Origin: Flavihumibacter profundi
GTDB lineage: Bacteria; Bacteroidota; Bacteroidia; Chitinophagales; Chitinophagaceae
NCBI RefSeq assembly: GCF_020076305.1
Contig: NZ_JAIQXE010000004.1
Span: forward strand, 248,001-312,000
Length of the DNA: 64,000 nucleotides
Direction of reading: 5' to 3'
Shown: in pieces, positions 44,430 through 53,447 of the stretch
How positions within the stretch are numbered: position 1 is the first letter of the stretch
How the letters are laid out: the number at the start of each line of letters is the position of its first letter
Position numbers and translations under genes: made by a program
Notes under the pieces: generated by a model
The model's input: the letters and a program-made list of their open reading frames with translations, nothing else
What the model was told of the DNA's origin: nothing
Databases searched by the model: none

Positions 44430-46154
44430 TTAATCTCCCATTACACTGATCCTGTTGATGGTATTGCCATGTTCGTCATACAAGTGGACACTACAGGCCA
44501 TACATGGATCAAAACTATGTATCGTCCTTAAAATTTCCAGTGGCTGGTCTTCATGTGCAACCGGCGTATCTATAAGGGCTGCTTCATAGGCCGACATCTG
44601 CCCTTTGTGGTCCCTTGGCGAAGCATTCCAGGTGGTTGGAACCACTAGTTGGTAGTTGGCGATTTTTTCATCTTCAATATTGATCCAGTGGGCCAATGCA
44701 CCACGAGGGGCTTCGGAGTGTCCTACGCCAATTGCGGTTTTAGGCCAGGTAGCCGGATCAAACCTTGCCATTTCAGCCATCCGCGTATCGCCGTTTTTTA
44801 TATTAGCTAACAACTGATCAAAAAAATCCAGTCCCCATTGGGCAGTCAACACGCTTTCCAATCCGCGTGCTGCAGTTCTTCCGAGGGTTGAGAACAGGGC
44901 AGTTACCGGAACATTTAAATCAGTGAGTGCCTTATCGACCACTGCCTTAAAATCTTCCCGGCCACGTGCATATCCCACCAGCATCCTGCCCAGGGGGCCA
45001 ACTTCCATGGCATTACCCTTCCACCTTGGGGTTTTCAGGTAACTATATTTTTGGGTGGTGTCTAAATGTTCGAAAGGCGGTTTCGGTCCCGAGTACTTCA
45101 CTTTGCTTTCTCCTTTCCAGGGATGTAATCCTATATTATCCCCTTCTTTATATTCATACCAGGAATGGGTAATGAATTCCTGCACTTCATCTTCCTTCTT
45201 AAGGTCAACATCATACACTTTGCTTATATCCTTATTCAGGATGGCACCTGGTGGAAATTTATAACTTGATACATCCCGATACCCGTTAGTAGGCAAATCG
45301 CCATAAACCAGGAAATTCCCTAATCCACCACCAATTGCCCCCCAGTCTTTATAGAAGGACGCAATAGCCATTAAATCGGGAATATAAACTTGTTCAATAA
45401 ATTCTTTACCGTCTTTTAACAGCTGGCCAACATATGCCAGTCGCTCTGCATTGATACCGCTTACATCATCGATGCCGATGGCACAGGCCATACCACCCAC
45501 GAGGTAATTGGGGTGCGGGTTCTTACCACCAAATATTGCATGGACCTTCACGATTTCTTTCTGCCACTCGAGCGCTTCGAGGTAATGTGCCAATCCGATA
45601 AGGTTTACCTCTGCGGGCAACTTATAAGCAGGGTGCCCCCAATAGCCATTTGCAAAAATGCCGAGTTGGCCAGATGCCACGAATTTCTTGATCCTGTTTT
45701 GCAGGTCACTGAAATAACCAGGTGAACTCTTCGGCCATCTGGAAATGCTCTGGGCCAATTCGGAAGTTTTTTTAGGATCTGCCTTTAATGCGTCTACAAC
45801 ATCCACCCAATCCATGGCATGCAAATGATAAAAGTGCACCACATGGTCATGCATGTATTGCGTACAGAACATAATATTACGCACCAGCTCGGCATTAGGT
45901 GGAATTACAATATCGAGCGCATCTTCCACACAACGCACAGAGGTCAGGGAATGGATGGATGTGCATACACCGCAAACACGACCAACAAATGCCCAGGCAT
46001 CACGCGGATCACGTCCGCGTAATATCTCTTCCAGCAATCGTACCATTGTACCACTGCTAAAGGCATCTTTGATTTTTCCATTTTCAATATCTGCTTCTAT
46101 TCGTAAATGACCCTCAATGCGGGTAACAGGGTCAACGACAATTCTCTTACTCAT
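44430..46154 (-). CDS. hyaB: [NiFe]-hydrogenase large subunit, group 1
   Basis: A 574-residue catalytic subunit carrying the NiFe(CN)2CO site. The four nickel cysteines are visible: RVCGVCTSIHS (C61, C64) and DPCMACSVH (C551, C554). The C-terminal extension after H557 is 17 residues (LYDEHGNTINRISVMGD) and would be removed by the protease encoded downstream. VTRIEGHLRIE opens the protein and GNAMEVGPLGRMLVGYARG is the central family block. It oxidises H2 on the outer face of the cytoplasmic membrane after being carried through the Tat system with the small subunit. It lies 25 bases after the small subunit gene. Confidence 0.97.
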   Translation of the reverse strand: MSKRIVVDPVTRIEGHLRIEADIENGKIKDAFSSGTMVRLLEEILRGRDPRDAWAFVGRVCGVCTSIHSLTSVRCVEDALDIVIPPNAELVRNIMFCTQYMHDHVVHFYHLHAMDWVDVVDALKADPKKTSELAQSISRWPKSSPGYFSDLQNRIKKFVASGQLGIFANGYWGHPAYKLPAEVNLIGLAHYLEALEWQKEIVKVHAIFGGKNPHPNYLVGGMACAIGIDDVSGINAERLAYVGQLLKDGKEFIEQVYIPDLMAIASFYKDWGAIGGGLGNFLVYGDLPTNGYRDVSSYKFPPGAILNKDISKVYDVDLKKEDEVQEFITHSWYEYKEGDNIGLHPWKGESKVKYSGPKPPFEHLDTTQKYSYLKTPRWKGNAMEVGPLGRMLVGYARGREDFKAVVDKALTDLNVPVTALFSTLGRTAARGLESVLTAQWGLDFFDQLLANIKNGDTRMAEMARFDPATWPKTAIGVGHSEAPRGALAHWINIEDEKIANYQLVVPTTWNASPRDHKGQMSAYEAALIDTPVAHEDQPLEILRTIHSFDPCMACSVHLYDEHGNTINRISVMGD

Positions 46155-46179
46155 ATGGCTGATTAATAAGTGGTATTAA

Positions 46180-47307
46180 TTAAGCTTCTAATTCATGTTC
46201 GCTTTCCCTTCCTTCTTCCTCGTGTTCACGGATCAGTTTTGATTTGCCAATATTTGTTGCAATTGCATGGACTGCCAAAGCTGCGGCAGTAACACCCAAC
46301 GCTACCTTTCCTACCGTATCTGCATTTGCCTCAATACCAAATCCGGCAAAGGAGGAAGCCCTCTCATATAACCTGCCATTGTCCCAATAATTTTCTTCAC
46401 TGCAACCGATACAAGGGTGACCGGCCTGGATAGGGAAACTGGTTCCATTATTCCATTTCATAACACCACAGGCATTATAGGTAGATGGCCCTTTACAGCC
46501 CATTTTATATAAACAGTATCCTTTTTTGGCATTTTCATCATCGAAGGTTTCCACAAATAAGCCCGCATCATAAAATGGCCTGCGATAACAACTATCATGT
46601 ACACGTTTACTGTAAAAAGCCTTTGGCCTTCCCAGCCTGTCGAGTTCCGGAATCCTGCCAAAAGTGAGGTAGTGAACAATCACCCCAGCCATTACTTCAC
46701 CAATCGGCGGACAGCCAGGCACTTTGATTATTGGTTTTCCTTTGATTAATTTGTGAATGGGCGTGGCTCCTGTGGGATTTGGTTTGGCCGATTGCACACA
46801 ACCATTGCTTGCGCAACTTCCCCACGCTATAACTGCTGCTGCACCTTCGGCCGCTTCTTCCAGGATCTGCAGGGAAGTTTTTCCGCCAATCATACAATAC
46901 ACGCCGTCGGCCCCCATTGGCACACTGCCTTCCACACAGAGCAGGTATTGCCCTTTGTATTTGGCCATTGTATTTTTAAGTGCAGCTTCTGCCTGGGTGC
47001 CAGATGCAGCCATCAGGGTTTCGGTATAATCGAGCGATATCTTGTCAAGCAATATATCTGCAACTATGGGATGGGAGGAGCGAATAAAACTTTCGCTGCA
47101 ACAGGTACATTCCTGGAAATGCAACCAGATAACCGGCATACGGGGCTTTGTTTCTAACGCTTGGATTACCTGGGCAATGGCTGTTTGTTCGAGGCCAATA
47201 AAGGCAGCCATCATACTGGCAAACTTTAAAAAATCACGGCGGGGATAGCCTTTTCTTAATACCTCTTCATAGTAAGTAGGCTGCTTGGGGAAAGCATCGT
47301 TATTCAT
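46180..47307 (-). CDS. hyaA: [NiFe]-hydrogenase small subunit, oxygen-tolerant (group 1d-type) cluster ligands
   Basis: A 375-residue Fe-S subunit. [16 protein letters not shown] is a Tat signal (residues 21-36). ECTCCSES gives C67, C69 and C70; GSCASNGC gives C165 and C170; VPGCPP gives C199. Distances of 98, 103 and 132 residues from C67 equal those between Cys17 and Cys115, Cys120 and Cys149 of E. coli HyaA. The two extra cysteines (C69, C170) mark the proximal [4Fe-3S] cluster that protects the enzyme from oxygen. Further cluster ligands follow ([35 protein letters not shown]). A transmembrane helix near the C-terminus ([17 protein letters not shown]) anchors it. It is the first structural gene; promoter and operator are at 47330-47397. 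Confidence 0.97.
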   Translation of the reverse strand: MNNDAFPKQPTYYEEVLRKGYPRRDFLKFASMMAAFIGLEQTAIAQVIQALETKPRMPVIWLHFQECTCCSESFIRSSHPIVADILLDKISLDYTETLMAASGTQAEAALKNTMAKYKGQYLLCVEGSVPMGADGVYCMIGGKTSLQILEEAAEGAAAVIAWGSCASNGCVQSAKPNPTGATPIHKLIKGKPIIKVPGCPPIGEVMAGVIVHYLTFGRIPELDRLGRPKAFYSKRVHDSCYRRPFYDAGLFVETFDDENAKKGYCLYKMGCKGPSTYNACGVMKWNNGTSFPIQAGHPCIGCSEENYWDNGRLYERASSFAGFGIEANADTVGKVALGVTAAALAVHAIATNIGKSKLIREHEEEGRESEHELEA

Positions 47308-47329
47308 GCTTGAAGTTTTAAGGATTACC

Positions 47330-47337
47330 CAAACTTA
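47330..47337 (-). promoter_or_regulatory. Predicted -7 promoter box of the hydrogenase operon
   Basis: Minus-strand TAAGTTTG matches the Bacteroidota -7 consensus TAnnTTTG perfectly. It lies 23-30 bases before the hyaA start codon. No good -33 element is seen, which would fit dependence on an activator bound at the palindrome 55 bp upstream (centre to centre). Confidence 0.55.
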
Positions 47338-47379
47338 ATCCCTGGAAGCGAAAAGAATCCTGCATTCTGTCAACAGTTG

Positions 47380-47397
47380 ATATGATATTTGTCATAT
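47380..47397. promoter_or_regulatory. Operator-like palindrome, copy 2 (hydrogenase locus)
   Basis: ATATGATATTTGTCATAT contains the perfect inverted repeat ATATGA-N6-TCATAT. It lies between hyaA and the divergent small membrane protein/hyp genes, 56 bp (centre to start codon) from the latter, so it could serve both. Fifteen of 18 positions match the site at 43099-43116. Confidence 0.65.
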
Positions 47398-47444
47398 ATA
47401 TATCATTCGGTTTTTACAAAATTGTGTTCACTAAATTTTTCACC

Positions 47445-47651
47445 ATGAAAATGATTTCTATTGCTGCAGGCCTCATTTCAACAATGCTGCTACCTATAGC
47501 CACATTTGCCCACCCCGGTCATGGCGAAACAGACGGCTACACCATCATCCATTATTTTACGGAGCCGGTGCACGTTATTGCTACGCTTTTGTCGGTCGGG
47601 GTAATTGGATTATCATTCCGGGTATTCAGGAAAAAAAGGGAACAAGCTTAA
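47445..47651 (+). CDS. Small membrane protein with HPGHG motif, hydrogenase-linked
   Basis: A 68-residue protein starting at ATG 47445; an in-frame ATG at 47382 would begin inside the palindrome and is rejected. It has a signal peptide (MKMISIAAGLISTMLLPIATFA), then HPGHGETDGY, then one transmembrane helix (VHVIATLLSVGVIGLSF) and a basic tail. Mature HupE/UreJ nickel permeases also begin with an HPGH-type sequence, but the rest of such a permease is missing here. A role in handling nickel for the hydrogenase is possible. It is the first gene of the hyp transcript, 8 bases before hypA. Confidence 0.65.
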   Translation: MKMISIAAGLISTMLLPIATFAHPGHGETDGYTIIHYFTEPVHVIATLLSVGVIGLSFRVFRKKREQA

Positions 47652-47659
47652 CCTGCATT

Positions 47660-48001
47660 ATGCACGAATTATCCATTGTAATGAGCATTGTGGAGATCGC
47701 CAGCCAGCAGGCATTACAGGCCAATGCATCTGTAGTGGAAGAAATTGAATTGGAAATCGGCACACTTAGTGGCATTGAGATCAATGCGCTGGAATTTGCC
47801 TGGGCAGAAGCCGTGCGTAATACGATACTGGAAAATACCCTGAGAGTAATAAATCGTCCTGAAGGAAGGGCCAGGTGCCTTGATTGTAATACTGATTTTG
47901 CCATTCAGCAATATTTCGATCCATGCCCGGCCTGCGGATCCCATTTTATCAACATTACCAGGGGTAAAGAATTAAAAGTGAAATCACTGGTGATTGCTTA
48001 A
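47660..48001 (+). CDS. hypA: Hydrogenase nickel chaperone HypA
   Basis: A 113-residue nickel-insertion protein. The nickel site is the N-terminal MHEL (His2). The zinc site is formed by CLDCNTD and CPACGSHF. VEEIELEIGTLSGIE is the family core. It works with HypB to load nickel into the large subunit precursor. Start at the first Met, as required because His2 binds nickel. Confidence 0.96.
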   Translation: MHELSIVMSIVEIASQQALQANASVVEEIELEIGTLSGIEINALEFAWAEAVRNTILENTLRVINRPEGRARCLDCNTDFAIQQYFDPCPACGSHFINITRGKELKVKSLVIA

Positions 48002-48035
48002 ATAATAATTTACAAGTACTGATAAATTCGTTTTT

Positions 48036-48758
48036 ATGTGTGCAACATGCGGCTGCGATGACCACCAACACTCCCACCATTCACACAAAACAGTAGTGGA
48101 TGTTGAGCAGGATATTTTACACCAGAATAATTTACTGGCAGAACGAAACAGGGGTTATTTTGAAGCCAAACAAATATTTGCAGTAAACCTGGTTAGTTCA
48201 CCAGGTTCCGGCAAAACAAGCCTGCTGGTAAAAACCTTAACGGACTTAAAGGATTTCCTTGAATTTTCTGTGATTGAGGGTGACCAGCAAACTACCTGCG
48301 ACGCCGACAGGATCCATGCTACCGGCACGAAGGTTACGCAGATCAACACAGGCAAAGGATGCCATTTGGATGCACATATGGTTTTGCACGCTTTACAAGG
48401 CATGAAACCAAAAGATAATTCCACCCTTTTTATTGAAAATGTAGGCAACCTGGTTTGCCCTGCCATGTTTGACCTTGGTGAAAAAGAACGTGTGGTAATC
48501 ATCAGTGTAACAGAAGGTGATGATAAACCTTTGAAATATCCTGATATGTTTCATAGCTCAACCCTTTGTATCATCAACAAAATCGACCTGCTTCCCTATG
48601 TTGATTTTAATGTTGAGAAAGTTAAAGCAAATGCCTTAAAAGTAAATCACCAACTGGAAATTATAGAACTCAGTTGCACCAGTGGTGAAGGCATGGACAA
48701 ATGGTACAACTGGTTAAAAACTAAAGTGCATGTATCAGACCTTTCATATTCATATTAA
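48036..48758 (+). CDS. hypB: Hydrogenase nickel GTPase HypB
   Basis: A 240-residue GTPase. MCATCGCDDHQHSHHSHK gives the CxxCGC high-affinity metal motif and a short His-rich store. The P-loop is SSPGSGKTSLL, the nucleotide and metal site VIEGDQQTTCDADRI holds the conserved Cys, and NKIDLLPY gives base specificity. It supplies nickel to HypA with GTP hydrolysis. The 3' end overlaps the start of hypF by 29 bases. Confidence 0.96.
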   Translation: MCATCGCDDHQHSHHSHKTVVDVEQDILHQNNLLAERNRGYFEAKQIFAVNLVSSPGSGKTSLLVKTLTDLKDFLEFSVIEGDQQTTCDADRIHATGTKVTQINTGKGCHLDAHMVLHALQGMKPKDNSTLFIENVGNLVCPAMFDLGEKERVVIISVTEGDDKPLKYPDMFHSSTLCIINKIDLLPYVDFNVEKVKANALKVNHQLEIIELSCTSGEGMDKWYNWLKTKVHVSDLSYSY

Positions 48759-51054
48759 TGGACTGGTACAGGGTGTAGGTTTCAGGCCTGCTGTATACCA
48801 ACTGGCCCAAAAAATGCATATTAAAGGCTGGGTCTGTAATGCCAACGACGGACTGAATATTGTTATCAGTGCAGGTAAAGAGCAGGCGCATGATTTTTAC
48901 CGGCAACTTATCCTGCATCCACCTCCCAATGCCTGCATCACCAGCCATAAAATATCCTTGACGAAAACTGAATACTTCACTGATTTTTCAATCCGAAAAA
49001 GCAATGAAGACAATTTACCTGGCACTTTATTAACCCCCGATATAGCAATTTGTCCCGACTGCCTGCGGGATATCCATGACCAGAAAAACCGAAGGTACGG
49101 GTATGCTTTTACAACTTGTTTGCAGTGCGGCCCCAGGTATTCTATTACTCAAGCCCTGCCCTATGACAGGGAGAATACCACCATGCATTCATTGCCGATG
49201 TGTCCGGTCTGTACTGCAGAATACAATGATCCGATACAACGCAGGCACTATAGCCAAACCAATTCCTGTCCCGAATGCGCAATTCACATGTGCTTATATT
49301 CTTCCCGGGAAATCGCCATACCCGTTCCTGAAAATGAATTAATAAGACTAACTGCTTCCCATATACGTGATGGAAAAATTATTGCTGTCAAGGGTACCGG
49401 AGGCTACCTGTTCATCTGCGACGCCACAAATAATGCAACCATACTAAACCTGCGGAAACGCAAACACAGGCCGGCAAAACCATTTGCCCTGATGTACCCC
49501 ACCATTGAAATGGCCAGGGAAGATGTTGTCATCAGCATCCATGAACAGGACGCCCTGCAAAGCAAAGCAGCACCTATAATTTTGTGCAGATTGGTGGAAG
49601 GTATAGAATGTCGCCTGCCTGCTGCAAGTATCGCTCCGGGCCTGGATAAACTTGGTGTTTTATTGCCGCATACCCCATTGTTACAACTGCTGGCTGACCA
49701 TACCCGTTTCCCATTAATAGCTACCAGTGCCAATATCAGCGGATCGCCAATCGTATACAAAGATGAAGAAGCGCTGGATCATCTCTTTGATGTGGCAGAT
49801 TATGTGCTGACCTATAACAGGGAAATTGTTGTTCCCCAGGATGATAGTGTTGTACAATTTAATGATAGTGGCCAAAAAATATTGCTAAGAAGAAGCCGGG
49901 GCCTGGCTCCCGATTATTTACCAAATCCATTTAATAATATTGGTGAGAATATTCTTGCCACCGGAAGTGAATTAAAAAGCGCTTTTGCTTTTTTACATAA
50001 AAACAACCTGTATATAAGCCAATTCCTGGGTAACCTGGGAACCCTTGAATCGCAGGATGCTTATGACAAAACCCTTCATCACCTGCTCCGGTTACTACAG
50101 GCAACACCACAGAAAATATTGACAGATACGCACCCCGGATACATGGCTGCTCAAATGGGCAGGGAACTGGCAGACAGGCTGGCAATTGGACCAGCAATTG
50201 AAATCCAGCACCATAAGGCACATTTTGGTGCAGTGCTGGCGGAAAATAATTTACTGGATACGAAACAACCGGTCCTGGGCTTTACCTGGGATGGAACCGG
50301 ATACGGTGACGACCACCAGGTTTGGGGAAGTGAAATATTCCTGTACCAGCATTATCATATGGAAAGATTGGCACACCTGGCTTATTTCCCCCAGTTACTG
50401 GGCGATAAAATGAGCAGGGAGCCACGGCTATCTTCACTGAGTTTACTGCATGGCTTTCCTGGAAAACAGCATCTGATCCAACATCATTTCACCCCGGGCG
50501 AATGGGCTTATTACCAGAAAAAACTGGTTACAGATACTTCGCTATTCACTTCTTCGATGGGAAGGTTCCTGGATGGATTGGCCTGCCTGCTGGGTATCTG
50601 TAGTTTTAACTCATATGAAGGGGAAGCCGCCATGAAACTGGAAGCAATGGCAAGGAAATTTACCGGGACATCCAAAAAAATATATGGCTTGCCATTAGCA
50701 AATCGTAAACTTGACTGGCATGAATTTATAAAGCCTTTTATAAAGGACATCGAGAATAAAAAACCAATAACCGAAATCGCCTACACCGTATTTCTTTCCC
50801 TTGCTGCATCTATAAAAAAAATCAGCGATGATCTACGTATTGATCAACTGGCTTTCAGTGGAGGCATTTTCCAGAATACCTTACTGACTGATATGATTAT
50901 CCGTGAAATGGGCAACCAGAAAACATTATTCTTTCACCGGCAATTGAGCCCGAACGACGAAAGCATCGGGTTCGGCCAATTAGCCTGTTATTATATCAGT
51001 AAACAAAAAACATCACCTGAAATAAAATCCTATGTGCTTAGCCATACCGGGTAA
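48730..51054 (+). CDS. hypF: Carbamoyltransferase HypF
   Basis: A 774-residue enzyme that makes the CN ligands of the active site from carbamoyl phosphate with HypE. Domains in order: acylphosphatase-like (GLVQGVGFRPAVYQLA, residues about 11-26), zinc fingers (CPDCLRDI, CLQCGPRYSI, CPVCTAEY, CPECAIHM), the YrdC-like domain (KGTGGYLFICDA, KRKHRPAKPFALM, LIATSANISG), and the Kae1-like carbamoyltransferase (HHKAHFGAVLAE, GFTWDGTGYGDD, LAFSGGIFQN). Full length. It overlaps hypB and hypC (23 bases), which supports coupled translation. Confidence 0.96.
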   Translation: MYQTFHIHINGLVQGVGFRPAVYQLAQKMHIKGWVCNANDGLNIVISAGKEQAHDFYRQLILHPPPNACITSHKISLTKTEYFTDFSIRKSNEDNLPGTLLTPDIAICPDCLRDIHDQKNRRYGYAFTTCLQCGPRYSITQALPYDRENTTMHSLPMCPVCTAEYNDPIQRRHYSQTNSCPECAIHMCLYSSREIAIPVPENELIRLTASHIRDGKIIAVKGTGGYLFICDATNNATILNLRKRKHRPAKPFALMYPTIEMAREDVVISIHEQDALQSKAAPIILCRLVEGIECRLPAASIAPGLDKLGVLLPHTPLLQLLADHTRFPLIATSANISGSPIVYKDEEALDHLFDVADYVLTYNREIVVPQDDSVVQFNDSGQKILLRRSRGLAPDYLPNPFNNIGENILATGSELKSAFAFLHKNNLYISQFLGNLGTLESQDAYDKTLHHLLRLLQATPQKILTDTHPGYMAAQMGRELADRLAIGPAIEIQHHKAHFGAVLAENNLLDTKQPVLGFTWDGTGYGDDHQVWGSEIFLYQHYHMERLAHLAYFPQLLGDKMSREPRLSSLSLLHGFPGKQHLIQHHFTPGEWAYYQKKLVTDTSLFTSSMGRFLDGLACLLGICSFNSYEGEAAMKLEAMARKFTGTSKKIYGLPLANRKLDWHEFIKPFIKDIENKKPITEIAYTVFLSLAASIKKISDDLRIDQLAFSGGIFQNTLLTDMIIREMGNQKTLFFHRQLSPNDESIGFGQLACYYISKQKTSPEIKSYVLSHTG

Positions 51055-51271
51055 AATAATAGAGGTTAATGACCAACTGGATGCCACTTTCAGGACGGCC
51101 AAAGTGTCTTTTGGCGGTATTATGAAAGTGATCAACCTATGCATGGTGCCTGATGCCGTTATTGGCGATTTTGTAATGGTTCATGTTGGCTGTGCGATCA
51201 GTAAGGTTGATGAAGAGGAAGCCAACAAAGTATTTAGTTATTTGCAAAACATGGGGGAAGTTGAACTATGA
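51032..51271 (+). CDS. hypC: Hydrogenase assembly chaperone HypC
   Basis: A 79-residue chaperone of the HypC/HybG family, beginning MCLAIPGKI; Cys2 becomes the N-terminal ligand that carries the Fe(CN)2CO unit between HypD and the large subunit. The start at 51032 inside the hypF end is fixed by this motif. It overlaps hypD by 4 bases (ATGA). Confidence 0.96.
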   Translation: MCLAIPGKIIEVNDQLDATFRTAKVSFGGIMKVINLCMVPDAVIGDFVMVHVGCAISKVDEEEANKVFSYLQNMGEVEL

Positions 51272-52368
51272 AATACTTAACAGAATACCGGAATCCTGAA
51301 CTGGTGCAGGAATTGGCCAGGGAGATCAGGCGCATCACCACCAAACCATGGACTCTAATGGAAATTTGCGGAGGCCAAACCCATAGCCTGGTTAAAAATG
51401 GCCTGCTGGATATTTTACCTGGTAATATATCCATGGTCCACGGTCCCGGTTGCCCGGTTTGCGTAACCAGCGTAAGCATTATTGATGAAGCGGTTTTCCT
51501 GGCAGGATTACCGGGTGTTATACTTTGTTCATATGGAGACATGCTGCGGGTACCCGGCAGTAGTAAATCGCTACTGGATGCTAAATCTACCGGTGCCGAT
51601 GTAAGGATTTTATACTCCCCCCTGGAGGCCGTTCAACTGGCAAAGGAAAATCCCGGTAAGCAAGTGGTTTTTTTTGCTGTAGGATTTGAAACAACCGCTC
51701 CTGCTAATGCCTTGAGTGTGGTACAGGCTGATCAATTGCAACTGGACAACTATAGTATATTATCCTCACACGTGCTTGTACCTCCGGCAATGGAAGCCAT
51801 ATTAAGCGATGAAAACAACACAATTGATGCATTTTTAGCAGCCGGCCATGTATGCACCATCATGGGCATCGAAGAATATTATCCCATAGCCGAAAAATAT
51901 AAATGCCCGGTTGTTATTACCGGGTTTGAACCTGTCGATTTATTACAAGGCATTTTGATGGCAGTAACACAATTGGAAAACGGGCAATACAGGGTCGATA
52001 ATCAATATGCGCGTTCTGTTCAACCTGAAGGCAATATAAGGGCGCAGCATACCATCAAAACCGTCTTTGATAAAAGCGACAGGATATGGAGGGGAATCGG
52101 CAATATTCCGCAAAGCGGATATGAAGTGAAGGATCGTTTTAAAAAATTCAATGCAAGGCAGAAGTTTACTATTAATATCCCGGTTGCACAGGAAAATGCC
52201 GCCTGCATCAGCGGTGATATCATGAAAGGATTGAAAAAACCAAAACAGTGTCCGAATTTCGGAACACTTTGCAAACCCGAACATCCCCTGGGTGCGCCAA
52301 TGGTTAGCAGTGAGGGTGCTTGCGCTGCCTATTACCACTACCAAAACGCAGATAACAGTCTTGCTTAA
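51268..52368 (+). CDS. hypD: Hydrogenase formation protein HypD
   Basis: A 366-residue Fe-S scaffold on which the Fe(CN)2CO unit is built with HypC and HypE. Signature segments: MEICGGQTHSLVKNGL, VHGPGCPVCVTS, FFAVGFETTAPANAL, CTIMGIEEYYPIAEKYKCPVVITGFEP (in blocks), and the C-terminal cysteine cluster with ACISGDIMKG, KPKQCPNFGTLC and PLGAPMVSSEGACAAYY. Full length. Confidence 0.96.
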   Translation: MKYLTEYRNPELVQELAREIRRITTKPWTLMEICGGQTHSLVKNGLLDILPGNISMVHGPGCPVCVTSVSIIDEAVFLAGLPGVILCSYGDMLRVPGSSKSLLDAKSTGADVRILYSPLEAVQLAKENPGKQVVFFAVGFETTAPANALSVVQADQLQLDNYSILSSHVLVPPAMEAILSDENNTIDAFLAAGHVCTIMGIEEYYPIAEKYKCPVVITGFEPVDLLQGILMAVTQLENGQYRVDNQYARSVQPEGNIRAQHTIKTVFDKSDRIWRGIGNIPQSGYEVKDRFKKFNARQKFTINIPVAQENAACISGDIMKGLKKPKQCPNFGTLCKPEHPLGAPMVSSEGACAAYYHYQNADNSLA

Positions 52369-52385
52369 CCTACTATCCTACACTA

Positions 52386-53429
52386 ATGAATATGCAATTG
52401 CAATGCCCCATGCCTAAATTTGATTTTGACCTGATCACCATGGGACATGGAAGCGGTGGATTACTTACCCATAAATTATTACAGTCCGGCGTCTTTGAGA
52501 TTTTTAATAACGACTTGCTCAACCAGCAACATGATGGTGCAAGTTTTGAACTTCCGGGGAAACTGGCCTTTAGTACAGACAGCTATGTAATTTCACCCAT
52601 ATTTTTTCCCGGGGGAAATATTGGTGAACTGGCCATAAACGGAACAGTGAATGATTTAGCTATGTGTGGTGCGCAAGCCAAACACATGTCTTTAGCCCTG
52701 ATTATTGAAGAAGGGCTTCCAATGGCGGACTTCTGGAAAATACTGCAAAGCATCAAGGCTGCTGCTGATTCGGCTAAAGTGAAAATTGTTACCGGAGATA
52801 CCAAAGTAGTAGAGAAGGGCAAAGGCGACCAGATTTTCATCAACACTTCCGGCATAGGCATCATTCATCCTAAGGCAAATATTCACCACAACAATATCAA
52901 AACCGGCGACCTGATTGTTATCAGTGGAAAAATAGCAACACATGGCATTGCAATTATGAGTGTTCGGAAAGGATTGGAATTTGAAACAACCATCGAAAGT
53001 GACACCATCAACCTCAACCATACCGTTGCTACCTTGATTCATAAATTTGAGGACGGGATCAGGTTTTTACGTGACCCGACACGGGGCGGCGTGGCTTCAG
53101 TACTGAATGAAGTGACTGAAATGACAAGGTTGGGCGCTTACCTCAACCAATCTTCACTACCCATTGATGAGCAGGTGGAAGGTGCTTGTGAAATGCTGGG
53201 ACTTGATCCACTTTATGTTGCCAATGAAGGTATATTCATTGCAATTGTAGACCCGGCCATTGCAACTGATTTCCTGCAGGTTTTGCAAACGGACCAAAAT
53301 GGTAAATATGCTGCAATTATAGGGGAAATCACCAACGAATATGCCGGTAAGGTTGTGCTTAAAACCCGTATTGGCAGTAAACATATTGTTCACTACCTAA
53401 CCGGTGAGCAATTGCCCAGGATTTGCTGA
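52386..53429 (+). CDS. hypE: Hydrogenase maturation protein HypE
   Basis: A 347-residue PurM-like enzyme that dehydrates the carbamoyl group on its C-terminal Cys to a thiocyanate, the source of the cyanide ligands. GHGSGGLLTHKLLQ near the start, STDSYVISPIFFPGGNIGELAINGTVNDLAMCGA (in blocks), and DPTRGGVASVLNEV are family signs, and the protein ends in PRIC with the required terminal cysteine. Last gene of the hyp run. Convergent with the gene ending at 53448, with only 18 bases between and no clear terminator. Confidence 0.96.
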   Translation: MNMQLQCPMPKFDFDLITMGHGSGGLLTHKLLQSGVFEIFNNDLLNQQHDGASFELPGKLAFSTDSYVISPIFFPGGNIGELAINGTVNDLAMCGAQAKHMSLALIIEEGLPMADFWKILQSIKAAADSAKVKIVTGDTKVVEKGKGDQIFINTSGIGIIHPKANIHHNNIKTGDLIVISGKIATHGIAIMSVRKGLEFETTIESDTINLNHTVATLIHKFEDGIRFLRDPTRGGVASVLNEVTEMTRLGAYLNQSSLPIDEQVEGACEMLGLDPLYVANEGIFIAIVDPAIATDFLQVLQTDQNGKYAAIIGEITNEYAGKVVLKTRIGSKHIVHYLTGEQLPRIC

Positions 53430-53447
53430 TGGCCCACTGATATCCTG

